From positions 3,396,501 through 3,460,500 of the forward strand of contig NZ_OX030782.1 in the NCBI RefSeq assembly GCF_943733665.1: 64,000 nucleotides of DNA. The letters run 5' to 3'. The translations under genes and the position numbers were made by a program. Under the pieces are notes generated by a model. The model was not told where the DNA came from. It saw only the letters and a program-made list of their open reading frames with translations, and did not search any database. The first letter of the stretch is position 1. Each line of letters begins with the position of its first letter. Of this stretch, positions 8,169-17,519 are shown one piece after another. The DNA is from Aquimarina sp. Aq107 (lineage in GTDB: Bacteria; Bacteroidota; Bacteroidia; Flavobacteriales; Flavobacteriaceae).

Positions 8169-9476
8169 CTAAAGGTAATTTTCAAAATTTTTAACACGAA
8201 TCGTTGATTTCAGATCGTGTAATAAATTGTATAAACCGAAAAATGTTCTATTGATATACAGGAAATGCTTACTTCCTCTATTACCATTCATCTTTCTTAA
8301 CTCTGTATCTTTAGAATACTTTTCACTTAAATCTGTTATTTTATTCCAAAAATCTTCATCGGCAAAATCAAAAACCTCTTCATTAAAAGGTTTAGTGAAT
8401 AGACTAAGCATTTCATAGAACAACTCCGAGAAAAATGCTTTCTCTTCTGCCGAGTCATCTTCTCGGAGTATTTCCAGTTCGAACATCTTTAGAGCAAAAA
8501 AATCGGGATTCTCGATATTTTCTTTATCAGCTAACTCAAAATATGGAGTATAAAACTCTAAAGGAACTTTTTTGACGCAACCGAAATCGATTGCTATTAA
8601 ATTATCGTCTTTATCTACAAGAAAATTCCCTGGATGAGGATCGGCGTGCACGGCTTTCAGTACATGCATTTGATACATATAAAAGTCCCAAAGTGCTTGC
8701 CCAATTCTATCAGCTTTTTCTTGATCAGTATTTTCTTTTGCAAATTCGCTTAAGTGAACACCATCCATCCAATCCATAGTGATGATCCGTTTACTGGATA
8801 AATTTTCATAATAATTCGGGAATCTTAAATTAGGAATCCGCGAACAAGAACCAGTAATATCTTTGCTTTGCTGTACTTCTAAAACATAATCGGTTTCTTC
8901 TAGTAGCTTACCTTCTAATTCCTGAAAATATTTATCAGAATCTTTCCCTTTTAAATTAAACATTCTGATGGCGATGGGCTTTACCATCGCCAGATCAGAA
9001 CTTATACTGTCTGCAACTCCAGGATATTGAATTTTCACAGCAAGTTTTTTCCCGTCTTTAGATGCCTTATGTACCTGTCCGATACTGGCAGCATTAACAG
9101 ATTGAGTTGCAAACGTATCATATAATTCTTCCGGATATTTTCCGTGATATTTCTTAAATGTTTTTCTTACCAGTGGTGCAGATAATGGAGGAACGCTAAA
9201 CTGTGCTAACGAAAATTTCTCCACATACGCGCTTGGTAAAATATTTTTTTCCATTGAAAGCATTTGCGCAACTTTCAACGCGCTACCTTTTAAATTTTTT
9301 AACCCATCATAGATATCAGCGGCATTACTCTCATTTAATTGATCTCTTGTAATATTAGGGTTTACTGCTTTTTTACTATAATATTTTAGATAATTACCAC
9401 CTACTTTAACTCCTGTCTTTACAAGTTCGGTAGTTCGTCCAATTTTTGATGTAGGTATTTTATCAATTGTCTTCAT
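8169..9476 (-). CDS. ABC1/UbiB (AarF) family atypical kinase
   Basis: The 435-residue protein has the family's ordered motifs: a KxGQ-like segment (ALKVAQML, with Ala in place of the usual Gly) near residue 65, the Ala-rich loop with VNAASIGQVHKA, the nucleotide-site Lys (LAVKIQYPGV), the catalytic loop HADPHPGNF and the metal-binding IDFGCVKK. UbiB/ADCK proteins act as ATPases in ubiquinone or isoprenoid-lipid biology; Bacteroidota use menaquinone, so the exact role here is open. It sits 35 bp downstream of a TetR-type gene in the same direction, so the two are probably co-transcribed and may be co-regulated. Confidence 0.88.
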   Translation of the reverse strand: MKTIDKIPTSKIGRTTELVKTGVKVGGNYLKYYSKKAVNPNITRDQLNESNAADIYDGLKNLKGSALKVAQMLSMEKNILPSAYVEKFSLAQFSVPPLSAPLVRKTFKKYHGKYPEELYDTFATQSVNAASIGQVHKASKDGKKLAVKIQYPGVADSISSDLAMVKPIAIRMFNLKGKDSDKYFQELEGKLLEETDYVLEVQQSKDITGSCSRIPNLRFPNYYENLSSKRIITMDWMDGVHLSEFAKENTDQEKADRIGQALWDFYMYQMHVLKAVHADPHPGNFLVDKDDNLIAIDFGCVKKVPLEFYTPYFELADKENIENPDFFALKMFELEILREDDSAEEKAFFSELFYEMLSLFTKPFNEEVFDFADEDFWNKITDLSEKYSKDTELRKMNGNRGSKHFLYINRTFFGLYNLLHDLKSTIRVKNFENYL

Positions 9477-9511
9477 ATTCCTTTTCTATTCTTTAATTTT
9501 CTATAAAATAT

Positions 9512-10186
9512 CTAGTTCCACATCGTTTTTTCTTTCCATAGAAACTTTCCAAAATCCAACACACTACTTAAAGGTGTATTGTCGAATAAATCGAAAATTG
9601 TATGTACTGATTTTTCTATAGCAACATCTGTTTTTTCGAATCCTGGAGATTCATCTTGCATCCAGAATTTTAAAAGAAATAGAAACTGTAACCAAGCTCC
9701 TTCTGAATATATAGACACCGGATTTTTAGCTATCCTAAACATTTTATCATCATTATCAACCTCAATTAATTCCTTAGCAAAATCCTTAATATGATTTCGT
9801 AAACTTTTTAATTGTCCTAAATTTTTAAGTGGCATTTCATGATATTTCAAAACTAAAAGAATATAACTCCTATTTAGTGTTAGTAATTCAAAAAAAGTGA
9901 AGAAAAATGTTAGCATTTTATCCTTACTTGATAAAGAATCATATTCTTTATTCCCATTCATTGCATCTATAGTAGTACTAAAAAAAGTGTTCCAAATTCC
10001 TTTATTTACACTGTCCAAACTACCAAAAAACTCATAGAACTCTTCCTCCTTAATTTTTGACTCTTTACAAAATTTGTATACCGATTTAGGGTACTTATCA
10101 TGTTCGAGTACATAGTTCATATACTTCGTTATAATGTACTGACTATCTACAGTTTGTTTCTTATTAGATGCTGCCATAATTCTCAT
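9512..10186 (-). CDS. TetR-type transcriptional regulator
   Basis: The 224-residue protein has a short N-terminal helix-turn-helix of TetR type (about residues 15-60, YIITKYMNYVLEHDKYPKSV then FCKESKIKEEEFYEFFGSLD) and an all-helical ligand or dimerisation domain. An ATG three codons further in (MAASNKK) is an alternative start. It is first in a two-gene unit with the ABC1 kinase and divergent from htpG across a 248-bp gap that holds a 7-bp inverted repeat. Control of its own operon is a reasonable inference. The DNA-binding part is less canonical than in classical TetR proteins. Confidence 0.75.
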   Translation of the reverse strand: MRIMAASNKKQTVDSQYIITKYMNYVLEHDKYPKSVYKFCKESKIKEEEFYEFFGSLDSVNKGIWNTFFSTTIDAMNGNKEYDSLSSKDKMLTFFFTFFELLTLNRSYILLVLKYHEMPLKNLGQLKSLRNHIKDFAKELIEVDNDDKMFRIAKNPVSIYSEGAWLQFLFLLKFWMQDESPGFEKTDVAIEKSVHTIFDLFDNTPLSSVLDFGKFLWKEKTMWN

Positions 10187-10255
10187 TTTACAGAGTAAAG
10201 ATAATAATTGTTTAACTTTTTGTAAAAAAACTTGAACAAAAAAATTGTTAAAGTT

Positions 10256-10274
10256 GTTTCATAAAAAATGAAAC
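10256..10274. promoter_or_regulatory. Inverted repeat between the TetR gene and htpG
   Basis: GTTTCAT and ATGAAAC flank a 5-nt A-rich spacer in the divergent intergenic region. This is a candidate operator for the adjacent TetR-type regulator; the assignment rests only on position and symmetry. Confidence 0.3.
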
Positions 10275-10434
10275 TTAATTTCTCTTCTTTCTAATAGACG
10301 AAATTGTATTAATATACTTACGTTTTTGTATTCACAATTTTATTTCAATGTCAGTTTGTCAGCAAAATATAATTGGTATTTTTTTTGACTATAGAGAATC
10401 ACAATAGTGATAATTAAAACTAAAACATAAAAAA

Positions 10435-12321
10435 ATGGCAACAGGAAGTATTAATGTGTCGGTAGAAAACATTTTTCCTTTGATTAAAAAATTCTTGTAT
10501 TCGGATCATGAGATCTTTTTAAGAGAATTAATATCTAATGCAACAGATGCTACGTTAAAATTAAAGCACTTAACTAATATCGGAGAAGCTAAAGTAGAAT
10601 ATGGTAATCCTAGAATTGAAGTTAAAGTAGATAAAGAGAATAAACGATTACATATTATCGATCAAGGAATCGGTATGACAGCCGAAGAGGTTGAAAAATA
10701 TATCAATCAAGTCGCTTTTTCTGGCGCTGAAGAATTTTTAGAAAAGTATAAAGACAGTGCTAAAGATTCTGGTATAATAGGACATTTTGGGCTTGGTTTT
10801 TACTCTGCGTTTATGGTTGCAGAAAAAGTAGAGATCATTACCAAATCTTTTAAAGATGAACCAGCTGCCCATTGGACTTGTGATGGTTCTCCTACTTACA
10901 CTATAGAAGCTCATGATAAAACCGAAAGAGGTACCGAAATTATACTTCATATTGGAGAAGAAGAAACTGAATTTCTTGAAGAAAATAGAATCAGTGAGTT
11001 ATTAGTAAAATATAACAAGTTTATGCCTGTTCCAATTAAATTTGGAACTAAGACAGAAACATTACCAAAACCTGAAGGAGCAAAAGAAGAAGATCCTGCA
11101 CCTACAGAAGAGGTTGACAATATTATTAACAATCCAAGTCCAGCCTGGACAAAACAACCTTCTGAACTAAAAGATGAGGATTATAAAGGATTCTATAGAG
11201 AATTGTATCCAATGCAGTTTGAGGAACCTTTATTTAATATTCACCTTAACGTCGATTATCCATTTAACCTTACTGGGATTTTATATTTCCCTAAGCTTGG
11301 TCAGGATATGAATATGCAGAAGGATAGAATTCAATTATATCAAAATCAGGTATTTGTAACGGATAATGTAGAAGGTATTGTTCCTGAATTCCTTACGATG
11401 CTTCGTGGTGTTATTGATTCTCCTGATATTCCTCTAAACGTTTCTAGATCATATCTACAAGCTGATGGCGCTGTAAAAAAGATTTCTAGTTACATTACTC
11501 GTAAGGTAGCAGACAAATTAAATTCTTTATTCAAAAATGATAGAGAAGATTTTGAAAAGAAATGGAATGACATCAAGGTAGTTATTGAATACGGGATGCT
11601 TTCTGAAGACAAATTCTTTGAAAAAGCAGACAAATTTGCATTATATCCTACTGTTGATGATACTTTTTTCACTTTTGATGAATTACAAGAGAAAATTAAA
11701 GATAGTCAAACAGACAAGGATAATAAGTTAGTAGTCTTATATGCATCTGACAAAGATGAGCAACATGCGTACATATCAGCTGCAAAAGATAAAGGATATG
11801 AGGTATTATTACTAGACTCTCCTATCGTTTCTCATTTGATCCAAAAATTAGAAACTAGCAAAGAGAATATTTCTTTTGTTCGTGTAGATGGTGATCATAT
11901 TGATAATTTGATCAAAAAAGATGAAGAAACTATCTCTAAATTATCTGATGAAGAAAAAGATAGCCTGAAGGCTGATTTGGAAAAGGTTATTCCTGCTGAA
12001 AAGTATACAGTACAGCTAGAAGCTATGGATAGTAATGCTTCGCCGTTTATGATTACACAACCAGAATTTATGCGTCGTATGAAAGAGATGCAACAAACTG
12101 GAGGTGGTGGAATGAACATGTTTGGTAATATGCCGGAGATGTACAACCTTATAGTAAATACTAATCATGATTTAATTAGTGAAATAAAGGACACTAAAAC
12201 TGATAAAAAGAAAGAACGCCTAATCAAGCAATCTCTTGACCTAGCAAGACTTTCTCAAAATTTACTAAAGGGTGAAGAATTAACTGAATTCATCAAACGT
12301 AGTTTTGAAATGATTAAATAA
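10435..12321 (+). CDS. htpG: Molecular chaperone HtpG (Hsp90)
   Basis: This 628-residue cytosolic chaperone is the bacterial Hsp90, an ATP-driven dimer that helps client proteins fold. The GHKL ATPase motifs are present: ELISNATDATLKLKHL, DQGIGMT and the lid/GHFGLGFYSAFMVA segment. The middle domain includes the SRSYLQ region with the catalytic Arg, and the C-terminal dimerisation domain has a Gly/Met-rich loop (QQTGGGGMNMFGNMPEMYNL). Length matches the family. The gene stands alone and ends with a strong terminator. Confidence 0.97.
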   Translation: MATGSINVSVENIFPLIKKFLYSDHEIFLRELISNATDATLKLKHLTNIGEAKVEYGNPRIEVKVDKENKRLHIIDQGIGMTAEEVEKYINQVAFSGAEEFLEKYKDSAKDSGIIGHFGLGFYSAFMVAEKVEIITKSFKDEPAAHWTCDGSPTYTIEAHDKTERGTEIILHIGEEETEFLEENRISELLVKYNKFMPVPIKFGTKTETLPKPEGAKEEDPAPTEEVDNIINNPSPAWTKQPSELKDEDYKGFYRELYPMQFEEPLFNIHLNVDYPFNLTGILYFPKLGQDMNMQKDRIQLYQNQVFVTDNVEGIVPEFLTMLRGVIDSPDIPLNVSRSYLQADGAVKKISSYITRKVADKLNSLFKNDREDFEKKWNDIKVVIEYGMLSEDKFFEKADKFALYPTVDDTFFTFDELQEKIKDSQTDKDNKLVVLYASDKDEQHAYISAAKDKGYEVLLLDSPIVSHLIQKLETSKENISFVRVDGDHIDNLIKKDEETISKLSDEEKDSLKADLEKVIPAEKYTVQLEAMDSNASPFMITQPEFMRRMKEMQQTGGGGMNMFGNMPEMYNLIVNTNHDLISEIKDTKTDKKKERLIKQSLDLARLSQNLLKGEELTEFIKRSFEMIK

Positions 12322-12400
12322 TTAAAGAAAAGCGTGTACTTTTTCTTCTTTTAAGATTTTTAAATTAGAAGAATTAAGCTTTTTGGATATAAATTATAAG

Positions 12401-12435
12401 ACCGCTTCACTGTCTAACAGTAGAAGCGGTTTTTA
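12401..12435 (+). terminator. Terminator after htpG
   Basis: The stem ACCGCTTC/GAAGCGGT is extended by an inner ACTGT/ACAGT pair with one bulge and followed by a T-run. Confidence 0.85.
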
Positions 12436-12511
12436 TTTCTGATCTATACATGTATTACATATTTTATTATTTTTACAACATCACTCCTTTCTATTAAGAT
12501 AATAAGACAAA

Positions 12512-13492
12512 ATGAGAACTAAAATTTATCTTTTCATATTAATACTCTGCATTGGTTTTAATACGAATGGACAAGAAATCGTGTCAGGCTATTTACATAT
12601 AGAAAACCCAAAAGATTGGGAACAAGAAGTACATCTAAGTAAGGTAGAATTAAATGAAAGTAATAACAGCTATACATATACTCCAATAGCGTCATCGGAT
12701 ATTTCTGAAAAGGGATACTTCGCTTTTGATCAAAAATGGTTTAATACTACTGATCATATATACAAAATCCACCTCAACCCTATATCAGAATCAAAAAATA
12801 AAGAATTAGTTAAAAATTCTAAGTTATTCATTTTATCAAAAAATGATTCTATTCATTTCGAAAAAGGAGAAACATTATTTGCAAATTATTCTACCAATAA
12901 CCAAGCTGATAAAGAATGGCAACAGTTAAAGAAATTTGAATCTAAATTTGAAAGTTTACACGATAACTTTGATACTGAAGAATACTTGCTAAGGACAAAA
13001 GGATATATAAAAGACTCTTTACAAATACTATTGGTAAAATTAATCAGTATTAAAAAACTTGATGATAAAAAATTACTAGAAAAGGACATTAAAGAAAATA
13101 CCGCATATTATAACAGCTTATTAAAAGAATTAAAATCTAGCGAAATTGATCCTTCTTTATTTATATATCTTGAGAACAAGCTTTCTTTAGTTGATAAAAG
13201 AATTACTGAAAAAAAATATTCTTTAAGTATGTTCTTAAATGGGATTGCTGGGTTTATTATATTAACGCTTGTCTTTTTAATTATAAGAAAACGAAAAAAA
13301 GGAAATAGTGCGCCCATAAGTGCATTAAGCAATCAAGAAAACACTATCAAAGAGTTAATTATTTCTGGAAAGAGTAACAAGGAAATTGCTAATGAGTTAT
13401 TTATTAGTATCAATACAGTAAAAACTCATATCTCCAACATTTACAGCAAGTTAAACATAAGTAGTAGAAAAGAATTATTAGTTAAAAAGTAA
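12512..13492 (+). CDS. Membrane-anchored LuxR-type (GerE) transcriptional regulator
   Basis: The 326-residue protein begins with a signal peptide (residues 1-20, ending NTNGQ). A predicted periplasmic region of about 215 residues without a recognised fold follows, partly charged and helical. Next comes one transmembrane segment at about 240-258 (GIAGFIILTLVFLIIRKRKK). The C-terminus is a GerE/LuxR helix-turn-helix (about 271-326; SNKEIANELFISINTVKTHI). The topology places the DNA-binding domain in the cytoplasm, so it looks like a one-component sensor reading an envelope signal. There is no receiver domain and no kinase partner nearby. The gene lies 99 bp before the GT117 gene on the same strand. 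Confidence 0.82.
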   Translation: MRTKIYLFILILCIGFNTNGQEIVSGYLHIENPKDWEQEVHLSKVELNESNNSYTYTPIASSDISEKGYFAFDQKWFNTTDHIYKIHLNPISESKNKELVKNSKLFILSKNDSIHFEKGETLFANYSTNNQADKEWQQLKKFESKFESLHDNFDTEEYLLRTKGYIKDSLQILLVKLISIKKLDDKKLLEKDIKENTAYYNSLLKELKSSEIDPSLFIYLENKLSLVDKRITEKKYSLSMFLNGIAGFIILTLVFLIIRKRKKGNSAPISALSNQENTIKELIISGKSNKEIANELFISINTVKTHISNIYSKLNISSRKELLVKK

Positions 13493-13591
13493 AATCATAC
13501 CCGTACTAGTACTTTATTACGACTTCTAAAATCACATTTTTTTTAATATATACGCTTCTTTTGATTACCAAAACAAAGGCTATCAAAACGA

Positions 13592-16500
13592 ATGAATATT
13601 TCTCTTTTTAAAAAATGGAATTTATTACTTGGCTGGACCGTATTTACTATTTCTTTGGTAGTCTATGTAATAACTGCTGAACCTACAAATAGTTTTTGGG
13701 ATGTAGGAGAATACATTTCTGCTTCTTCTAAATTGCAAATTGGACATCCTCCAGGTGCTCCTTTATTTCAGATGATCGGTGCATTTGCTTCTCTTTTCGC
13801 TACTGCTCCAGAGCAAATAGCATATACCTTAAACATTACCTCTGGAATTGCAAGCGCATTTACCATATTATTCATGTTTTGGTCGATTACCTTGCTTCTT
13901 AAAAATCTAGCAATTTCTAGATCAAGTTTTACAACTAGCTCAGCCATAACAATACTAGGTAGCGGCTTTACTGGTTCCTTAGCATTTGCTTTTACAGATA
14001 GTTTTTGGTTCAATGCAGTAGAAGCCGAAGTATACGCAATGGCTACTCTTATATTATCGGTTATGTTCTATTTAGGGCTTTTATGGCAGCGAGATATGTA
14101 TACCCGTAACGGAAATAAGTGGATCATTCTAATTTCATTTATTATTGGGCTGTCTTTTGGTGTTCATTTTATGGGATTGCTTTCTATCCCAGCAATAGGT
14201 TTGTTATATTATTTCAAAAATTATAAAACTGTAACGTTCAAAAATTTTATTGTTGCTAATAGTATTGTTGTGGCTGCATTACTTTTCATTTTCAAAATGT
14301 TACTCCCCTACACATTAGCATTTTTTGGAACTTCGGAAATATTCTTTGTAAATTCTATTGGATTGCCTTTTCACTCAGGAACAATAATAGCAGGTACAAT
14401 CTTGATCATTTGTTTTTATGTAGGTCTACGATATACTAGAAAAAAAGGGTATCCTTTGGCTAACACTTCTCTACTCTGCATTCTTTTTATTCTAATAGGA
14501 TTTTCTAGTTGGTTAATGATTCCGGTTAGAGCAAATGCAGGTACAGTTATCAATGAAAACAATCCAAATAACGCTCGAGAATTATTAGCTTATTATAATC
14601 TAGAACAATATCCAAAAACTCATCTGTTTTACGGGCCTCAATTCTCTGAAATCTACGGAAACTTAGATGAGCAAGAACCCTATTTAGACGATAAACCTAA
14701 ATATGAAAAAGATTTAAACACAAACAAATATGTGATTGTTAATGATTGGAAAAATGCCCGACAAAACTTGGATAATGCTCATAAAACTTTATTACCAAGA
14801 ATGTGGAGCACTGAACATATTAGCAATTATATGTTATTCAGTGGACCTTTAGAATTCTCTGTTAAAAATGAATATCAAGATCAACAAGAACTGATTGAAA
14901 CAGTCATTGATTTTAGAAAAAAGTATGCGTCTGGCGCATTAGATTATGATGATTATCACAAGTTCTTAGAATCATTTGGTCAGTTTTTAGATATAAAACC
15001 ACCTTCTTTCTTTGATAATGTATCCTATTTATTTCAATACCAAATCAACTATATGTATTGGAGATATTTTATGTGGAACTTCGTTGGAAGACAAGATGAT
15101 GTCCAAGGCAAGTTATCTTCTTTGCATGGAAACTGGCTCAGTGGAATCCCTATTATCGACGAATCCCGTTTGGGTTCTCAAAATAATTTACCAACAGATA
15201 CATTAAAAAATAAAGCAAGAAACACCTATTACTTTCTTCCTTTAATTTTAGGATTAATTGGATTTATTTTTCACTTCCAAATTGATAGAAAAAATTTCTG
15301 GGTATTGCTAGTATTCTTTTTATTTACAGGATTGTCATTAAAAGTATATCTTAATGAAAGACCTTTTGAGCCAAGAGAAAGAGATTACGCCTTGGTGGGT
15401 TCTTTTTATGTGTTTGCTATTTGGATTGCATTTGGAGTCTATGCCCTTTTTGATATCTTAAAGAATCAGATTAATACTAGAAAAGCTGCATATTTAACTC
15501 TTGCAATTTCATTACTTGCCGCACCTTCATTATTAATTTCTCAAAACTGGGATGATCACGATCGATCTAATCGATATACTGCTCAATCCTCTGCAAAAAC
15601 GTATCTATCTTCTTGTCAGAAAGATGCTATTTTATTTTCTATTGGAGATAATGATAGTTTTCCATTGTGGTATACACAAGAAATAGAAGGCTATCGAACA
15701 GATATACGGATTTTAATTACGAATTTATTGGCTACAGATTGGTATGTTGATCAAATGAAGAAAGCAGCCTATGAAGGTAAACCTGTTCTTTCGGGATTAG
15801 AGCATTCATTTTATGCCTATGGAAACAACGATGCTATTTTCTTTAAAGAGGTAACAAAAGATACCATGCATATTAAAAACTGGATGAGATGGATAACCTC
15901 TAATGATCCAAGAACGAAGGGTGAACTTATGAATGGAAAAACAGTATCTACCTTTCCTACTAAAAACATTAGGATTCCGGTTGATAAAGAGACGGTGTTA
16001 AAAAATGGAATTGTATCAGAAAAAGATGCCGATAAGATTGTACCCTATATAGATATTCATTTAAAAGGAAATTACATCCCAAAACATAGATTAGTCATGT
16101 TAGATATCATTGCGAATAACAACTGGGAACGTCCTATTTATTTCACAGGAGGTAGTTTTGGTGATGACGATTACATCTGGATGAAAGATTATTTACAGCT
16201 AGATGGAATGACCTATAAACTTGTCCCTATTAAAACAAAAGTAAATCCAAACAATCCTTATCAATTAGGCAGAGTGAATACGGATATTATGTATCAAAAC
16301 GTAAAAGCTTGGGACTGGGGAAATGGAGATAGTACAGAAATTTATCACGATCCCGAAACTAGAAAAAATGGGATATCATACAGGACCAATTTAGGCAGAC
16401 TCGCAAATCAATTAATAAAAGAAAATCAGTTGATTAAAGCAGAAGAAATTCTAGATTTAGGAATAGAAAAAATGCCTTTGGAATTCTACGAATATTATAC

Positions 16501-16855
16501 TCCTTTACACGATTTTATAAATAGTTATTATCAGATAAGTAAACATGAAAAAGCAAGATCTCTTTGGAAACAAGTAGCTAAGAAATATCAGGAACAATTA
16601 CAATATTTTGCAAATCTATCCTATGAAAATCAACAAGAACATTTTGAAAGTATTATGGATAATATAGCATATTATAGAGATCTTATAGACACACTTGTTG
16701 AAAATAAAGACACTGACTTAATCGATACAGAAATAGATTTATTTAACAGGTACATAGGCTTATTTCCGAGATTTTTCACAAAACAGGAAAGACCTACATT
16801 AGAAGATGAAGAAAACTTACTAAAGGAATTAAAATCAGAACAAGAAATTGAATGA
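13592..16855 (+). CDS. Glycosyltransferase family 117 / DUF2723 membrane protein
   Basis: This is a 1,087-residue protein with a multi-span N-terminal half and a soluble C-terminal half. The DUF2723 signature appears at the N-terminus: TNSFWDVGEYISASSKLQIG followed by HPPGAPLF, where acidic and His residues sit in the first extracytoplasmic loop as in GT-C enzymes. The family is related to TMEM260, a protein O-mannosyltransferase, and is common in Bacteroidota, where protein O-glycosylation of exported proteins is known. The donor and acceptor are inferred, not shown. A TlpA-like gene follows closely and may be co-transcribed. Confidence 0.85.
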   Translation: MNISLFKKWNLLLGWTVFTISLVVYVITAEPTNSFWDVGEYISASSKLQIGHPPGAPLFQMIGAFASLFATAPEQIAYTLNITSGIASAFTILFMFWSITLLLKNLAISRSSFTTSSAITILGSGFTGSLAFAFTDSFWFNAVEAEVYAMATLILSVMFYLGLLWQRDMYTRNGNKWIILISFIIGLSFGVHFMGLLSIPAIGLLYYFKNYKTVTFKNFIVANSIVVAALLFIFKMLLPYTLAFFGTSEIFFVNSIGLPFHSGTIIAGTILIICFYVGLRYTRKKGYPLANTSLLCILFILIGFSSWLMIPVRANAGTVINENNPNNARELLAYYNLEQYPKTHLFYGPQFSEIYGNLDEQEPYLDDKPKYEKDLNTNKYVIVNDWKNARQNLDNAHKTLLPRMWSTEHISNYMLFSGPLEFSVKNEYQDQQELIETVIDFRKKYASGALDYDDYHKFLESFGQFLDIKPPSFFDNVSYLFQYQINYMYWRYFMWNFVGRQDDVQGKLSSLHGNWLSGIPIIDESRLGSQNNLPTDTLKNKARNTYYFLPLILGLIGFIFHFQIDRKNFWVLLVFFLFTGLSLKVYLNERPFEPRERDYALVGSFYVFAIWIAFGVYALFDILKNQINTRKAAYLTLAISLLAAPSLLISQNWDDHDRSNRYTAQSSAKTYLSSCQKDAILFSIGDNDSFPLWYTQEIEGYRTDIRILITNLLATDWYVDQMKKAAYEGKPVLSGLEHSFYAYGNNDAIFFKEVTKDTMHIKNWMRWITSNDPRTKGELMNGKTVSTFPTKNIRIPVDKETVLKNGIVSEKDADKIVPYIDIHLKGNYIPKHRLVMLDIIANNNWERPIYFTGGSFGDDDYIWMKDYLQLDGMTYKLVPIKTKVNPNNPYQLGRVNTDIMYQNVKAWDWGNGDSTEIYHDPETRKNGISYRTNLGRLANQLIKENQLIKAEEILDLGIEKMPLEFYEYYTPLHDFINSYYQISKHEKARSLWKQVAKKYQEQLQYFANLSYENQQEHFESIMDNIAYYRDLIDTLVENKDTDLIDTEIDLFNRYIGLFPRFFTKQERPTLEDEENLLKELKSEQEIE

Positions 16856-16863
16856 AAAAAATA

Positions 16864-16906
16864 ATATCTTGTATGCTTTTAATTGATTAAAAAACATACA
16901 AGATAT
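16864..16906 (+). promoter_or_regulatory. Long hairpin abutting the start codon of the TlpA-like gene
   Basis: Perfect 12-bp arms (16864-16875 and 16895-16906) enclose a second, 6-7-bp AT stem, giving a nearly continuous hairpin of 43 nt. It starts 9 bases after the GT117 stop codon and ends on the base before ATG 16907. There is no T-run, so it is not a terminator. It may control translation or mark an mRNA processing site between the two genes. Confidence 0.5.
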
Positions 16907-17431
16907 ATGAGACTGGCTTTATTTTTTCTTTTTGTAAGTTATATTTCTGTAAATGCGCAGCGCAAGGATATTGAGGTAGATATTGGTGATTCTTTTCCAG
17001 CTTTCGAATTGAAAAACTTAAACAATAAAACGGTTACTCTTGAAGATTTAAAAGGAAAAGTTATTTTCTTAAATACATGGTTTAATGGATGTAAACCATG
17101 TGTTGAAGAAATGCCAGAACTTAACAAACTTAGTAATAAATATAAAGATCGAGTACTATTCTTATCAATGACTTTAGATAATAAAGAGGAAACCAAAGAA
17201 TTTTTGAAAACACATCCTTATAATTTTGAACATTTAGTAGATGCAGAGCCTTTTTTAAAGGATGTACTAGGTAGTAAAGCATATCCAAGAAATATTATCA
17301 TAGACAGGAATGGAAAAATTCAGTTTATCACCTATGGATTGCCTCATATCAAACGTCCAGAAGATAAAGAACCAATAATGTCAGATTTTACTTTTTTTGA
17401 GAAACCACTTTTAAAAGTATTGTCTCTATAG
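16907..17431 (+). CDS. TlpA-like periplasmic thioredoxin family protein
   Basis: The product has a signal peptide (LALFFLFVSYISVNA, cut before Q) and a thioredoxin-fold domain of the AhpC/TlpA type with the redox motif NGCKPCVEEMPEL and a cis-Pro-like KAYPRNIIID segment. It should act in the periplasm in disulfide reduction or exchange. The ATG at 16907 directly follows a long hairpin. A TTG at 16883 would add eight residues (MIKKHTRY), giving a more typical basic n-region, but would place the start codon in the hairpin loop. The start is therefore unsettled. It is probably the second gene of a unit with the GT117 gene and ends at a bidirectional terminator. Confidence 0.82.
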   Translation: MRLALFFLFVSYISVNAQRKDIEVDIGDSFPAFELKNLNNKTVTLEDLKGKVIFLNTWFNGCKPCVEEMPELNKLSNKYKDRVLFLSMTLDNKEETKEFLKTHPYNFEHLVDAEPFLKDVLGSKAYPRNIIIDRNGKIQFITYGLPHIKRPEDKEPIMSDFTFFEKPLLKVLSL

Positions 17432-17463
17432 TTTTCTTATCATATTCTTCTTTAAAGACATAA

Positions 17464-17498
17464 AAAAACCTCCTGACCCAAGTTTTCAGGAGGTTTTT
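17464..17498. terminator. Bidirectional terminator between the TlpA-like and S9 peptidase genes
   Basis: The 13-bp stem AAAAACCTCCTGA with its complement has a 9-nt loop, with A- and T-runs on both sides. Confidence 0.9.
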
Positions 17499-17519
17499 AC
17501 TACATAATCAAGTTAAAAA

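Noticed and set aside
8151-8170. Hairpin overlapping the ABC1 kinase stop codon as its terminator
   Set aside because: The stem has a mismatch and no clean T-run; the hairpin at 8082-8119 is a much better terminator.
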